Shown: positions 11,036 to 24,290, numbered from the stretch's first letter. The stretch: 64,000 nucleotides of DNA from Neoechinorhynchus agilis (GCA_051530055.1 CM121341.1:8432001-8496000); one strand, 5' to 3'. Made by a program: numbers and translations. The notes: generated by a model not told the origin, from the sequence alone.

Positions 11036-14000
11036 ATCCTGAAGTACACGAATACCAACTTGTAAATAAGTACCAACTTGTGAATGAATACTAACAAATG
11101 GATGAATACCAACGAGTATCCAAATTCAATCGTATGTACAAACAACATGAGGTACACGAATACCAGCTTGTGAATGATATCCAACTGATCAATGAATACC
11201 AACAACTGGATGAATACCAACAAGTATCCAAATTATATCGTGTGTGCAAACAACACGAGGTACACGAATACCAGCTTGTTAATGATTACCAACTTGTGAA
11301 TGAATACCAACAAATGGATGAATACCAACAAGTATCCAAATTATATCGTGTGTTCAAACAACATGAGGTACGCGAATACCAGCTTGTTAATGATTACCAA
11401 CTGATCAATGAATACCAACAAATGGATGAATACCAACAAGTATCCAAATTCAATCGTATCTACAAACAACACGAGGTACACGAATACCAACTTGTGAATG
11501 AGTACTAACAATTGGATGGATACCAACAAGTATCCAAATTCAATCGTATGTACAAACAACATGAGGTACACGAATACCAACTTGTGAATGAATACCAACT
11601 GATCAATGAATACCAACAAATGGATGAATACCAACAAGTATCCAAATTATATCGTGTGTGCAAACAACACGAGGTACGCGAATACCAACTTTTAATAAGT
11701 ACCAACTGATCAATGAATACCAACAAATGGATGAATACCAACAAGTATCCAAATAATATCGTGTGTTCAAACAACACGAGGTACACGAATACCAATTGTA
11801 ATGAATACCAACAAATGGATGAATACCAACAAGTATCCAAATAATATCGTGTGTGCAAACAACATGAGGTACACGAATACCAACTTGTGAATGAATACCA
11901 ACAAATGGATGAATACCAACAGTATCCAAATTATCGTTGTCAAACAACACGAGGTACCGAATACCAACTTTTAATAAGTACCAACTGATCAATGAATACC
12001 AACAAATGGATGAATACCAACAAGTATCCAAATTAATCGTATGTACAAACAACACGAGGTACACGAATACCAACTTTAATATACCAACTGATCAATGAAT
12101 ACCAACAAATGGATGAATACCAACAAGTATCCAAATTATATCGTGTGTGCAAACAACACGAGGTACCGAATACCAATTTGTGAATGAATACCAACAAATG
12201 GATGAATACCAACCCGTATCCAAATTCAATCGTATGTACAAACAACATGAGGTACACGAATACCAACTTTTAATAAGTACCAACTGATCAGTGAATACCA
12301 ACAAATGGATGAATACCAACAAGTATCCAAATTATATCGTGTGTGCAAACAACACGAGGTACGCGAATACCAACTTTTAATAAGTACCAACTGATCAATG
12401 AATACCAACAAATGGATGAATACCAACAAGTATCCAAATAATATCGTGTGTGCAAACAACACGAGGTACACGAATACCAACTTGTGAATGAATACCAACA
12501 AATGGATGAATACCAACCCGTATCCAAATTCAATCGTATGTACAAACAACATGAGGTACACGAATACCAACTTTTAATAAGTACCAACTGATCAGTGAAT
12601 ACCAACAAATGGATGAATACCAACAAGTATCCAAATTATATCGTGTGTGCAAACAACACGAGGTACGCGAATACCAACTTTTAATAAGTACCAACTGATC
12701 AATGAATACCAACAAATGGATGAATACCAACAAGTATCCAAATAATATCGTGTGTGCAAACAACACGAGGTACACGAATACCAACTTGTGAATGAATACC
12801 AACAAATGGATGAATACCAACCCGTATCCAAATTCAATCGTATGTACAAACAACATGAGGTACACGAATACCAGCTTGTTAATGAGTACCAACTGATCAA
12901 TGAATACCAACAAATGGATGAATACCAACAAGTATCCAAATTATATCGTTGTGCAAACAACACGAGGTACGCGAATACCAACTTTTAATAAGTACCAACT
13001 GATCAATGAATACCAACAAATGGATGAATACCAACAAGTATCCAAATAATATCGTGTGTGCAAACAACATGAGGTACACGAATACCAACTTGTGAATGAA
13101 TACCAACAAATGGATGAATACCAACCCGTATCCAAATTCAATCGTATGTACAAACAACATGAGGTACACGAATACCAACTTTTAATGAGTACCAACTGAT
13201 CAGTGAATACCAACAAATGGATGAATACCAACAAGTATCCAAATTATATCGTGTGTGCAAACAACACGAGGTACGCGAATACCAACTTTTAATAAGTACC
13301 AACTGATCAATGAATACCAACAAATGGATGAATACCAACAAGTATCCAAATAATATCGTGTGTGCAAACAACACGAGGTACACGAATACCAACTTGTGAA
13401 TGAATACCAACAAATGGATGAATACCAACCCGTATCCAAATTCAATCGTATGTACAAACAACATGAGGTACACGAATACCAACTTTTAATGAGTACCAAC
13501 TGATCAGTGAATACCAACAAATGGATGAATACCAACAAGTATCCAAATTATATCGTGTGTGCAAACAACACGAGGTACGCAATCCAACTTTTAATAAGTA
13601 CCAACTGATCAATGAATACCAACAAATGGATGAATACCAACCCGTATCCAAATTCAATCGTATGTACAAACAACATGAGGTACACGAATACCAACTTTTA
13701 ATAAGTACCAACTGATCAATGAATACCAACAAATGGATGAATACCAACAAGTATCCAAATTATATCGTGTGTGCAAACAACACGAGGTACGCGAATACCA
13801 ACTTTTAATAAGTACCAACTGATCATGAATACCAACAAATGGATGAATACCAACCCGTATCCAAATTCAATCGTATGTACAAACAACATGAGGTACACGA
13901 ATACCAGAATACCAACTTGTGAATGAATACCAACTGATCAATGAATACCAACAAATGGATGAATACCAACAAGTATCCAAATTATATCGTGTGTGCAAAC

Positions 14001-17000
14001 AACACGGTACGCGAATACCAACTTTTAATAAGTACCAACTGATCAGTGAATACCAACAAATGGATGAATACCAACAAGTATCCAAATAATATCGTGTGTT
14101 CAAACAACACGAGGTACACGAATACCAACTTGTGAATGAATACCAACAAATGGATGAATACCAACCCGTATCCAAATTCAATCGTATGTACAAACAACAT
14201 GAGGTACACGAATACCAACTTTTAATAAGTACCAACTGATCAGTGAATACCAACAAATGGATGAATACCAACAAGTATCCAAATTATATCGTGTGTGCAA
14301 ACAACACGAGGTACGCGAATACCAACTTTTAATAAGTACCAACTGATCAATGAATACCAACAAATGGATGAATACCAACAAGTATCCAAATAATATCGTG
14401 TGTTCAAACAACACGAGGTACACGAATACCAACTTGTGAATGAATACCAACAAATGGATGAATACCAACCCGTATCCAAATTCAATCGTATGTACAAAAA
14501 CATGAGGTACACGAATACCAACTTTTAATAAGTACCAACTGATCAGTGAATACCAACAAATGGATGAATACCAACCAGTATCCAAATTATATCGTGTGTG
14601 CAAACAACACGAGGTACGCGAATACCAACTTTTAATAAGTACCAACTGATCAATGAATACCAACAAATGGATGAATACCAACAAGTATCCAAATTCAATC
14701 GTATGTACAAACAACACGAGGTACACAATACCAATGAATACCAACTTGTGAATGAATACCAACTGATCAATGAATACCAACAAATGGATGAATACCAACA
14801 AGTATCCAAATTATATCGTGTGTGCAAACAACACGAGGTACGCGAATACCAACTTTTAATAAGTACCAACTGATCAATGAATACCAACAAATGGATGAAT
14901 ACCAACAAGTATCCAAATAATATCGTGTGTGCAAACAACACGAGGTACACGAATACCAACTTGTGAATGAATACCAACAAATGGATGAATACCAACCCGT
15001 ATCCAAATTCAATCGTATGTACAAACAACATGAGGTACACGAATACCAGCTTGTTAATGAGTACCAACTGATCAGTGAATACCAACAAATGGATGAATAC
15101 CAACAAGTATCCAAATTATATCGTGTGTGCAAACAACACGAGGTACGCGAATACCAACTTTTAATAAGTACCAACTGATCAATGAATACCAACAAATGGA
15201 TGAATACCAACAAGTATCCAAATAATATCGTGTGTGCAAACAACACGAGGTACACGAATACCAACTTGTGAATGAATACCAACAAATGGATGAATACCAA
15301 CCCGTATCCAAATTCAATCGTATGTACAAACAACATGAGGTACACGAATACCAGCTTGTTAATGAGTACCAACTGATCAGTGAATACCAACAAATGGATG
15401 AATACCAACAAGTATCCAAATTATATCGTGTGTGCAAACAACACGAGGTACGCGAATACCAACTTTTAATAAGTACCAACTGATCAATGAATACCAACAA
15501 ATGGATGAATACCAACAAGTATCCAAATTCAATCGTATGTACAAACAACACGAGGTACACGAATACCATCTTGTGAATGAATACCAACTGATCAATGAAT
15601 ACCAACAAATGGATGAATACCAACAAGTATCCAAATTATATCGTGTGTGCAAACAACACGAGGTACGCGAATACCAACTTTTAATAAGTACCAACTGATC
15701 AATGAATACCAACAAATGGATGAATACCAACAAGTATCCAAATAATATCGTGTGTGCAAACAACACGAGGTACACGAATACCAACTTGTGAATGAATACC
15801 AACAAATGGATGAATACCAACCCGTATCCAAATTCAATCGTATGTACAAACAACATGAGGTACACGAATACCAGCTTGTTAATGAGTACCAACTGATCAG
15901 TGAATACCAACAAATGGATGAATACCAACAAGTATCCAAATTATATCGTGTGTGCAAACAACACGAGGTACGCGAATACCAACTTTTAATAAGTACCAAC
16001 TGATCAATGAATACCAACAAATGGATGAATACCAACAAGTATCCAAATAATCGTTCAAACAACAGAGGTACACGAATACCACTTTGAATGAATACCAACT
16101 GATCAATGAATACCAACAAATGGATGAATACCAACAAGTATCAAATTATATCGTGTGTGCAAACAACACGAGGTACGCGAATACCAACTTTTAATAAGTA
16201 CCAACTGATCAATGAATACCAACAAATGGATGAATACCAACAAGTATCCAAATAATATCGTGTGTGCAAACAGCATGAGGTACACGAATACCAACTTGTG
16301 AATGAATACCAACAAATGGATGAATACCAACCCGTATCCAAATTCAATCGTATGTACAAACAACATGAGGTACACGAATACCACTTTTAATATACCAACT
16401 GATCAATGAATACCAACAAATGGATGAATACCAACCCGTATCCAAATTCAATCGTATGTACAAACAACATGAGGTACACGAATACCAGCTTGTTAATGAG
16501 TACCAACTGATCAATGAATACCAACAAATGGATGAATACCAACAAGTATCCAAATTATATCGTGTGTGCAAACAACACGAGGTACGCGAATACCAACTTT
16601 TAATAAGTACCAACTGATCAATAATACCAACAAACAAAACCAAACACAAACACGAATACCAACTTGTGAATGAATACCAACAAATGGATGAATACCAACC
16701 CGTATCCAAATTCAATCGTATGTACAAACAACATGAGGTACACGAATACCAGCTTGTTAATGAGTACCAACTGATCAGTGAATACCAACAAATGGATGAA
16801 TACCAACAAGTATCCAAATTATATCGTGTGTGCAAACAACACGAGGTACCGAATACCAATTTAATGAATACCAACAAATGGATGAATACCAACGTATCCA
16901 AATATCGTTGTCAAAAACAGAGGTACGCGAATACCAACTTTTAATAAGTACCAACTGATCAGTGAATACCAACAAATGGATGAATACCAACAAGTATCCA

Positions 17001-17341
17001 AATTCAATCGTATGTACAAACAACACGAGGTACGCGAATACCACCTTTAATGATACCAACTGATCAATGAATACCAACAAATGGATGAATACCAACAAGT
17101 ATCCAAATAATATCGTGTGTGCAAACAACACGAGGTACACGAATACCAACTTGTGAATGAATACCAACAAATGGATGAATACCAACCCGTATCCAAATTC
17201 AATCGTATGTACAAACAACATGAGGTACACGAATACCAACTTTTAATAAGTACCAACTGATCAATGAATACCAACAAATGGATGAATACCAACAAGTATC
17301 CAAATAATATCGTGTGTGCAAACAACACGAGGTACGCGAAT
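11036..17341. repeat. 6.3-kb minisatellite with a 305-bp trimeric higher-order repeat
   Basis: About 60 variants of a 90-108 bp monomer built from GAATACCAAC-like words. In the better ordered part, three monomer types alternate: A (ATCCAAATTATATCG, 107 bp, from 14801), B (ATCCAAATAATATCG, 90 bp, from 14908) and C (CCCGTATCCAAATTC, 108 bp, from 14998), with A returning at 15106. That gives a 305-bp higher-order unit. The left end (11098-11508) is more diverged and stays open in one forward frame for 136 codons. In most of the array the A monomer carries an in-frame TAA in that frame. Long frames on the minus strand are rich in Leu, Val, Phe and Trp and arise because the repeat lacks stops there; no coding claim is made. 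Confidence 0.95.
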
Positions 17342-17567
17342 ACTTTTTCTGAGCACGCTATAGAAAAGATGTTCATTTTCACTAGATGTGAATACAAATT
17401 AGCCGCGATTCTTTTCGAGCGACTACTTTCAAAAAGCGTTAATGACGTAACGATCAAGGTTGGTGGCCATTCTTCCTGCCATTTGTACATCGACGTTTTG
17501 GACAACTCGGTACCGATGTTTGTGTTTCTGGAGCACACGCGTAAAAATCGTTCTTTTTCTCCCGTAG
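17342..17567. other. Unique DNA between minisatellite and HP1-like gene
   Basis: This holds the likely 5' flank of the HP1-like gene. A pyrimidine-rich stretch ending CCCGTAG abuts the ATG at 17568 and looks like a splice acceptor. No separate gene was recognised. Confidence 0.4.
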
Positions 17568-18308
17568 ATGTCGGGAATCCTTTCAGTTTTCTCTAACAAC
17601 GTGGATGGAGGCGAGAAGGACAGGTTGAACGGCGGGGATAATCAAATTGTTGATGAAGCGTTGGTTAACGACAACAATCAAGATTTCGTTGTTGAGGTTG
17701 TATTGGACAAACGCAAAAAATCTGGTCGATTGGAATATCTTTTGAAATGGCGTGGCTATCCCAAGGAAGCGAGTACTTGGGAACCTATTGAGAATTGTAG
17801 CTGTCATAAACTTATAGAGAAATTCGAGAAAAAGCAATGTAGTGATAAAAATCTTTATATGATGGATCGACCGAGACGCTCGACTATCACGATCCCATCT
17901 TCGGCACCAAAGTCGGTAATCCATATACGCACTGAGCAGCAGCAGCAGGAAATACAAAGGAAACCGAAATTCGAAAAAGTACCCAGAAATAAGGGACGTA
18001 CTCGGTCTGTACCAGTGAGAAATCCTAGAAGAAAATATGCTTCAACCGGTGGTCAGAAGAAAACCCTTGAAGGCAAGCCGTCAGCGAGGACGACAGTTAA
18101 GTTAAATGATAAGATGAAGCGCACAGAAATTTCTAAGAAGTCGGTGGAAATTGTAGGTATCAGTTTCAAGGGCAATTGCTCTCGATATGCCGTAAAGACA
18201 GCCGACGGATCCATCAAAATGGTTGAGTCAGAAGTTGCTCATCAAGAGTATCCTCAACAAGTCATTTCTTTTTACCAATCAAAAATTGTAGTCGAACGTA
18301 AGGATTGA
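17568..18308 (+). CDS. HP1/CBX-type heterochromatin protein (chromodomain plus chromoshadow domain)
   Basis: 246 residues in one exon. The chromodomain is at about 39-90 ([26 protein letters not shown]). Two of the three aromatic-cage residues are the usual W and Y (KWRGY) and the first is F40 in place of Tyr, so methyl-lysine binding is plausible. A basic hinge follows (about 100-190). The chromoshadow domain is at about 192-243 and ends in [14 protein letters not shown], very like the HP1 dimer-interface helix. HP1 proteins bind H3K9me-marked chromatin and recruit partners through the shadow domain. The hinge, about 100 residues, is longer than in typical HP1. The ATG directly follows a pyrimidine-rich AG, so a 5' UTR intron or trans-splice acceptor is likely. 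Which HP1 paralogue this is cannot be told. Confidence 0.9.
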   Translation: MSGILSVFSNNVDGGEKDRLNGGDNQIVDEALVNDNNQDFVVEVVLDKRKKSGRLEYLLKWRGYPKEASTWEPIENCSCHKLIEKFEKKQCSDKNLYMMDRPRRSTITIPSSAPKSVIHIRTEQQQQEIQRKPKFEKVPRNKGRTRSVPVRNPRRKYASTGGQKKTLEGKPSARTTVKLNDKMKRTEISKKSVEIVGISFKGNCSRYAVKTADGSIKMVESEVAHQEYPQQVISFYQSKIVVERKD

Positions 18309-19085
18309 AAAACGATTATGTCTCTATGATCAACAGCTATCTGAAAAAATCGATCTTCTCATTGTCAATGGCGGATGTTGGTTGGAGTGTTGAACTATTG
18401 ATACAAGTCTTCCAAATGGATTATTAGGCCGGAGAAGTAGGCGTAGTGAATTAATTTTTTGGTTTGTTAAAGGAAATTCATAATATGCAATCTCCCTTCC
18501 CTCAATGGCGCTTTTATCCTCGACGGCTCCCAATCGTCCAGAAGTACGGACGGACCGAATCTGGACGCTAATGCCAATATTAAAAAACTTATAAGAGCTT
18601 CCTTTGCTGCGCCCGTCAAACTTCTAGATGAGCAAAAACAAGAAGAGACATCAGGGGGGGAGCATCCTTCGGCCAGTCAGCGTATAATCATCACCCAAGC
18701 AGACTTAGATTTATCGATGACCAGCGTTAATTGTGCTTCGAGGAATGCTTTCGACTTCGGCAACCGTTTGAGAGAGTTTCCAATCTCAAATTTGGTTCTA
18801 ATTTGAGTTTAAAGTCCAACGTCGTCCTTTTCTCGCCTACTCATGATTTGCATTTCCGTTAAACCGTTGATGTTCGGTCAACCCAATAGGAAATGAGCAT
18901 AACTTGACGGTAAGATTTGATTACCCATTTAACGCCCTTGAAGATCTGAGTCGAACGTAGAGCTTGAAAAACGATTATATCTATGATCAACAGCTACTAA
19001 AGAAATATGACGGTTTTTGGTAGGTGGAGAGGTCGGAGAGTGACTTACTTTTTGGGTTCGGACAAATGAAATTCATAAAGTACAA
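18292..19085 (+). repeat. Partial tandem duplication of the HP1-like gene 3' end
   Basis: The sequence spanning the stop codon and 3' flank (18292-18490) recurs, diverged, at about 18950-19085. Both contain GAAAAACGATTAT followed by CTATGATCAACAGCTA, and both later share GAAATTCATAA. The second copy has no coding body. Confidence 0.6.
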
Positions 19086-19566
19086 AAGTCTTTTTTAACT
19101 AATGTGAGAGTATCATCTTTAATTAAGAACTTAGAAATACGGACGACCCCGAAGGAAAAACAACCCCCGAGGGTTGAAAATCACTGATTTAAAGCATCAT
19201 TATCGGTAGCAAATTTATAATTTTCTTCGGGGTCACAGAGAAGCACCTACTCTATCATCTTTGGAACACTTTAATGCATATGTTTTTAAATGCTCATCTT
19301 TCTGCGAAATTGCTGAAAAGGTAAGGGGTAGTCTTCACATCTTTGTTTTTCGAAGTGAAAATGCTTTTATTATATTGGAAAATATAGCTCATCATCTTTA
19401 TTGATCGATCGATTAGTCCAAAGTTTAAGGCTGAACCTGCCACTAACCGCCAAAATATTATCACAACATCACCAGTACAAAATGAAATTCTATTTATAGG
19501 GCAGATTCTGCGAGAGTTCCGCCCAGGATAGTTCCGAAAAGAATTACAAGAGGCGCGCGATATCAG
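19086..19566. other. Spacer, no gene recognised
   Basis: No feature seen apart from the junction with the retrotransposon fragment to the right. Confidence 0.4.
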
Positions 19567-20517
19567 GCCGCAAAGAGATTTACATCTCTATTGACAGACT
19601 GCATCGAGACCAACTCAGAGTTTTCGTGGATGCGTTTCTTTGCGTTCCCTAGACCAGTGTTTTCCTATGGTGATGTTTCTGAGGGATCCCTGACACAAAA
19701 ACAAAGAGCGAATAAGTTCTTTTGACGAAAATGTTATTAAATGCCTTTCAACAGCATTCGAGCTACGTTATGAACATGCCTAGGAGCGTGACCACCGCCG
19801 AAACTCAAATCGTTCGCTTGCTGGACGCGTTTCTTCGAAGCTCGCAGACGGAGATGTGAGAGGAGCAGTACGTCAATGGACAGTCTCGCAAAAGATAACG
19901 AAGAAACCTTACGAACTCTTCGTTCCAAACATCCGAGTGACGGTGGTCGGCAGTATTTCGTGAAATCCTCGTCCTTCGATACGACCGCTTATGTTTTATC
20001 ATCGAAATCAGAAGTGAGGATGGCAATCTCCTCTTTTGCTAACGGATTGGCTCACGGGCTTGACGGGCTGAAGCCCCAACACCTAAAGGACGTGACTTCC
20101 TTTTAAATAGGTGACGCTGCCCAGTCCCTTTAAGATGCATCGGCACACTTAGTCGACCAATTTGCAGCGAGAGAGTTGATTCCGAAAACAATTAAGCTAT
20201 TTTTTCGGCGCATCTTTGTGTGCCCTCGCGAAAAAGGAAGGTGGGATTCGCCACATTGCAATCGGAACAACTCTGCTACGCTTAACAGCAAAAATTTTAA
20301 ATGAAAAGATCGCGGAAAAAGTAGGGATGCTCTTCGCCCGACTCAGTTAGGCTGCCGTAGACCTTGTGGCGCAGAGGCGATTGTTCTTTTACTCCGCACG
20401 TTCATCACTGGAAACTCACAGCCGTAAGTGATCTTGAAATGGGAAACTCACAGCTGTAAGTGATCTTGAAATGTGATTTGAAAAATTCATTCAACACAGT
20501 TCAATGAGCAGATTTGC
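19567..20517 (+). mobile_element. Non-LTR retrotransposon fragment (RT N-terminal part)
   Basis: Nearly identical, in inverted orientation, to the longer copy at 54050-56663. The conceptual protein includes GLDGLKPQHLKD and KKEGGIRHIAIG, matching reverse transcriptases whose palm carries a [YF][LM]DDxTLGG box. It is frameshifted several times, and 20415-20470 contains a small internal tandem duplication. The fragment stops at 20517, where the 234-bp tandem array begins. Confidence 0.8.
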
Positions 20518-21600
20518 CAGCGCGCCAAGAAGTACTAAACGGACAATATTGTATATGGCTAGCTTACTTAACGTCGCAAATCGTATTTGTTCAATTCCTC
20601 AAAAGTCAAAATCGTGAAAGATCACCAAATTTGCAAACGTCAACAAAGGATAGAAATAATGTATCAATAATCACTTTTTTCTCCAAAAATTGAAAAACGA
20701 ATAACTCAAGAACTATTGCAGCTATTGAAAATCCGAAAACATATTTGGAATCAGCGCGCCAAGAAGTACCAAACGGACAATATTGTATATGGCTAGCTTA
20801 CTTAACGTCGCAAATCGTATTTGTTCAATTCCTCAAAAGTCAAAATCGTGAAAGATCACCAAATTTGCAAACGTCAACAAAGGATAGAAATAATGTATCA
20901 ATAATCACTTTTTTCTCCAAAAATTGAAAAACGTATAACTCAAGAACCATTGCAGCTGTTGAAAATCCGAAAACATATTTGGAATCAGCGCGCCAAGAAG
21001 TACAACCCGGACAAAATTGTATATGGCTAGCTTACGTAATAACGTCGCGAATTGCATTTGTTCAATTCCTCAGAAGTCAAAATCGTGAAAGATCACCAAA
21101 TTTGCAAACGTCAACAAAGGATAGAAATAATGTATCAATAATCACTTTTTTCTCCAAAAATTGAAAAACGAATAACTCAAGAACTATTGCAGCTATTGAA
21201 AATCCGAAAACATATTTGGAATCAGCGCGTCAAGAAGTACCAAACGGATAATATTGTATATGGCTAGCTTACTTAACGTCGCAAATCGTATTTGTTCAAT
21301 TCCTCAAAAGTCAAAATCGTGAAAGATCACCAAATTTGCAAACGTCAACAAAGGATAGAAATAATGTATCAATAATCACTTTTTTCTCCAAAAATTGAAA
21401 AACGTATAACTCAAGAACAATTGCAGCTGTTGAAAATCCGAAAACATATTTGGAATCAGCGCGCCAAGAAGTACAAAACGGACAAAATTGTATATGGCTA
21501 GCATACGTAATAACGTCGCGAATTGCATTTGTTCAATTCCTCAGAAGTCATAAACGTGAAAGATCACCAAATTTGCAAACGTCAACAAAGGATGGAAACA
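20518..21600. repeat. Tandem array, 234-bp unit, about 4.6 copies
   Basis: Units begin CAGCGCG(C/T)CAAGAAG at 20518, 20752, 20986, 21223 and 21457. Two subtypes alternate: GCTTACTTAACG in copies 1, 2 and 4, against an ACGTAATAACG variant in copies 3 and 5. The array abuts the retrotransposon fragment exactly. Confidence 0.92.
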
Positions 21601-22099
21601 ATATCCATCGTTATAATGCCCACTTTTGCTCTTCCACTCGACTCTTAAATCTCGGGTTGGAACGACAACTCTATGTCGGAACGTCATTATCAATTGAATT
21701 GCAGGGAAAGTTTTGCACCCCACCTGCCAAGTTAATTAATAGCCTGTTTCTCCCGTTTCGAACAATCCCTGAACAACATCCATACTTCTGTCCCGTGATT
21801 GAAAGGTTAAGCTCCTCGTAGCCTACTTTGGCCACACGACATTCTTCAATTGCCGCAGCTGCTGCTTTTCCTAACCTTACATGCAACATTCGCTTTTTCG
21901 ATCTTCTTTGTAAATTTTTCCGGCCCAGTTAATCCGAAATTGCAAGATTCCACTAATTGACAAAGCTTTTCTTCTATTAAAATCGAGTTGGCACATCTTT
22001 CCAGCGATACAATTGGATAAATCATTATTGCTCTCGTTTATGAATTTTGTGTAGAGCTGAATAGTCAGATAATTCAGAGTTCCTGTAATTGAATTCTAT
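21601..22099. other. Spacer, no gene recognised
   Basis: Short frames on both strands only. Nothing assignable. Confidence 0.4.
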
Positions 22100-23964
22100 T
22101 TATTTATTTATTATCAAGGCCCGGCGGGGGCCGAATGTGTCCCAATGCGTTGGAATTGCTGAGGCATGGGCTGCACCCTGAGGCGTTGAAACCCATTTCT
22201 CTGCGCGTCCGAAACATTTGAAAAGATGCAGCTGCTGGAGAGTTTCATGGAAGCTCGCGACGCGGGTCAACAGCACGTCAATGTGACCATGGCCCACATA
22301 TGTTGATGGCAAATACAGAACAAACCGGAGCCAGAAATCATCCCTGTTGGGCCTTCTTTGGACAATGTGTTCACTTCTCCCCGAATCCGACCAGGTCCTC
22401 CTGTACTCAATGGCCGTCCCAAGGGCCTGTAAAGCCAAGTTCGCAAGCCTGGGGTCATACCCATGCACTGCTCTCACCGTCACCCATTTGCCAGCGACCG
22501 TATCTGCATTTTGTACCTCGAAGCCATCCAGAACGATCTTCGCTGATGAGATTTCTGGTGTTGAAAATCCCAGTCTGTAGTGTCATCCACTTGAGTATTC
22601 AGGTGCACCAACTCTCTTTGCAGATGCCAGCCCGGAATTGCCTGCTGCCAGCCAGCTCTCTTGGCCAGTGAATCCGCTACCCGCCCAGTTATGCATCCTT
22701 CTTGATTATTGAAATCGCGCAACAGCAACGAATTGGCCACCCTGCCGCCCAATCCCATTGACACATGTTGCCATCCTGTACACTGGGTCGCTTCCGCGTA
22801 ACAGCTCGATAGTAATATGTGACGCATCATCGCCTCCCGTATCAACTGGTCTCCTCGCGGGCCAGCCGTCGAATCCATTGGTTTGTATTGCTCCAGCAAC
22901 GGGCCTAAGCCGAGGGGAGATAAGTCCGAGTCAGGCAACCTCTGAACATAATCATTTACTCCGCGATGGAAACCCATGTTTTCTAACCGCATCCCATCAA
23001 ACATGACTCCACGAACCATATTCCACCACAATTGTGTCCATCCGTAATGATGACACATTCTATAGTATATATCCCAAAGCGTACGTGATGGGAGCGCGAT
23101 GTCCTCTAGATCGTAATCACAGTCCAATGTCCTGCAGTAAGCAACAACCGGGTTGTTTATGTTGGGCCAAGCTGTTCTGCCAAGTAACATTCCCCGGAAA
23201 GGGAAAGCATCACTCGCTGCCAGGCCAACTGCCGCAAGCGCTGTTCTAGGATCTCCCACCTCCGCCGGTACATAAATCACATCTGATCTTCTCGACACTG
23301 CTTGCAAAAGCAGGTCCCCATGCGCCATGCTGTTGTTCATATTCGTCCATCTAATATTCCTAACCCAACGCAACCTTCGCTCGAATTGCGTTCCTGATTC
23401 TCTTAGTGCCTGCGCGCAAAAGATGGCTGCCACCCTCATTACTAGGCGTTCTGGCTGGACCTGTCGACCTACAAGAGCTTGGACTGCCTTCGCGTGCCCC
23501 GGCGAGTAATCTTGCGCCCTCACTCCTCCAATGAACTGGATCGTGTTCTTAAGGGCCTGCAGCCATGCCCCGTCCCTGACTATATCCGCCAATCCACAAC
23601 ACAGCTCCAACAGCACCAGGGGTGCGTATTCTGCCGTCGTTTCGCCGCTGCTCACATATCGACATCTCACATCTGTATCCACCATTGAAAATCTAATCTC
23701 TATATCCCGATTCCACACTTTTCCACCCTGCTCGAAGTTGTAAATCAAAGAAAGCGACAGTTTTAATCCACCGTCATTATCTTTCAGATTCCAAAGGGCT
23801 GGTAAATTGCGCTTGAGTGCCTCTGGCAACTCACCGCACAGCCAATCTGGTGTCCTCAAATCTACTTCTGCCAAACTTGAGAAAGTTGTTGGTTCCTCAA
23901 TCTCGGATAAGTCGGCCTCTGGCGCAACTATATCCTTGGTTGAGAAAAATTTCGGGTCAAACAC
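22100..23964 (-). mobile_element. Virus-like fossil, possible dsRNA-virus (toti-like) capsid gene copy
   Basis: A long intronless minus-strand coding region of about 600 residues, clearly richer in G and C than its surroundings and rich in Trp, Arg and Ala. I recognise no host family. Its overall look (a large alpha-helical protein lacking enzyme motifs, intronless, inserted among transposon remnants) resembles capsid genes of toti-like dsRNA viruses kept as endogenous copies, but this is a judgement of character and not a motif match. It looks nearly whole, with about one break, and is therefore probably not very old. Alternatively it is an unrecognised host or transposon gene. Confidence 0.35.
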
Positions 23965-24119
23965 AGCTGCAATCTAATAATAAAGTACAAAACGTGCAAT
24001 CACCAACGTCTACAAAATTTGAGCTTCTCTCCTTCCTCGGCTGTCGCTATCACGCTAGCAGCATTGCCTCTTTGTAACGCAAGCGAGGTATTTTGTCTTT
24101 AATACTAGGAGCTCACACT

Positions 24120-24290
24120 TTCCAGCACTGAGCTCAATGCTAATTTTCGAGATCTCCCTAATCAGCGTCTTCGAATCGCGCAGTACAACGGAGGAATCAC
24201 CTCTTTACTGTTATGGAGAATGCGATTGGACCGAAAGGATCTCCTTGCTGCACTCCTCTTTCGGACCAAATGAGGTGGTCTTCGAAAAGC
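24120..24290 (-). mobile_element. Reverse transcriptase fragment of the same non-LTR family
   Basis: The minus strand encodes ERGVQQGDPFGPIAFS, the RT motif before the catalytic palm. The flanking bases align with the corresponding part of the 54050-56663 copy but are more diverged and carry deletions, so this is an older insertion. Confidence 0.75.

Noticed and set aside
11341-17239. Long hydrophobic minus-strand frames (up to 214 codons) across the minisatellite
   Set aside because: They follow the repeat exactly, switch frame at unit-length changes and have no unique sequence. They exist because the monomer lacks stops in those frames.
10993-17538. CRISPR-like array (regular repeats with spacers)
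   Set aside because: The units are contiguous variants with no unique spacers, and the DNA is eukaryotic.
17264-17596. 110-codon frame running from the minisatellite toward the HP1-like start
   Set aside because: Begins inside the repeat, overlaps the HP1-like start in another frame, and shows no family motif.
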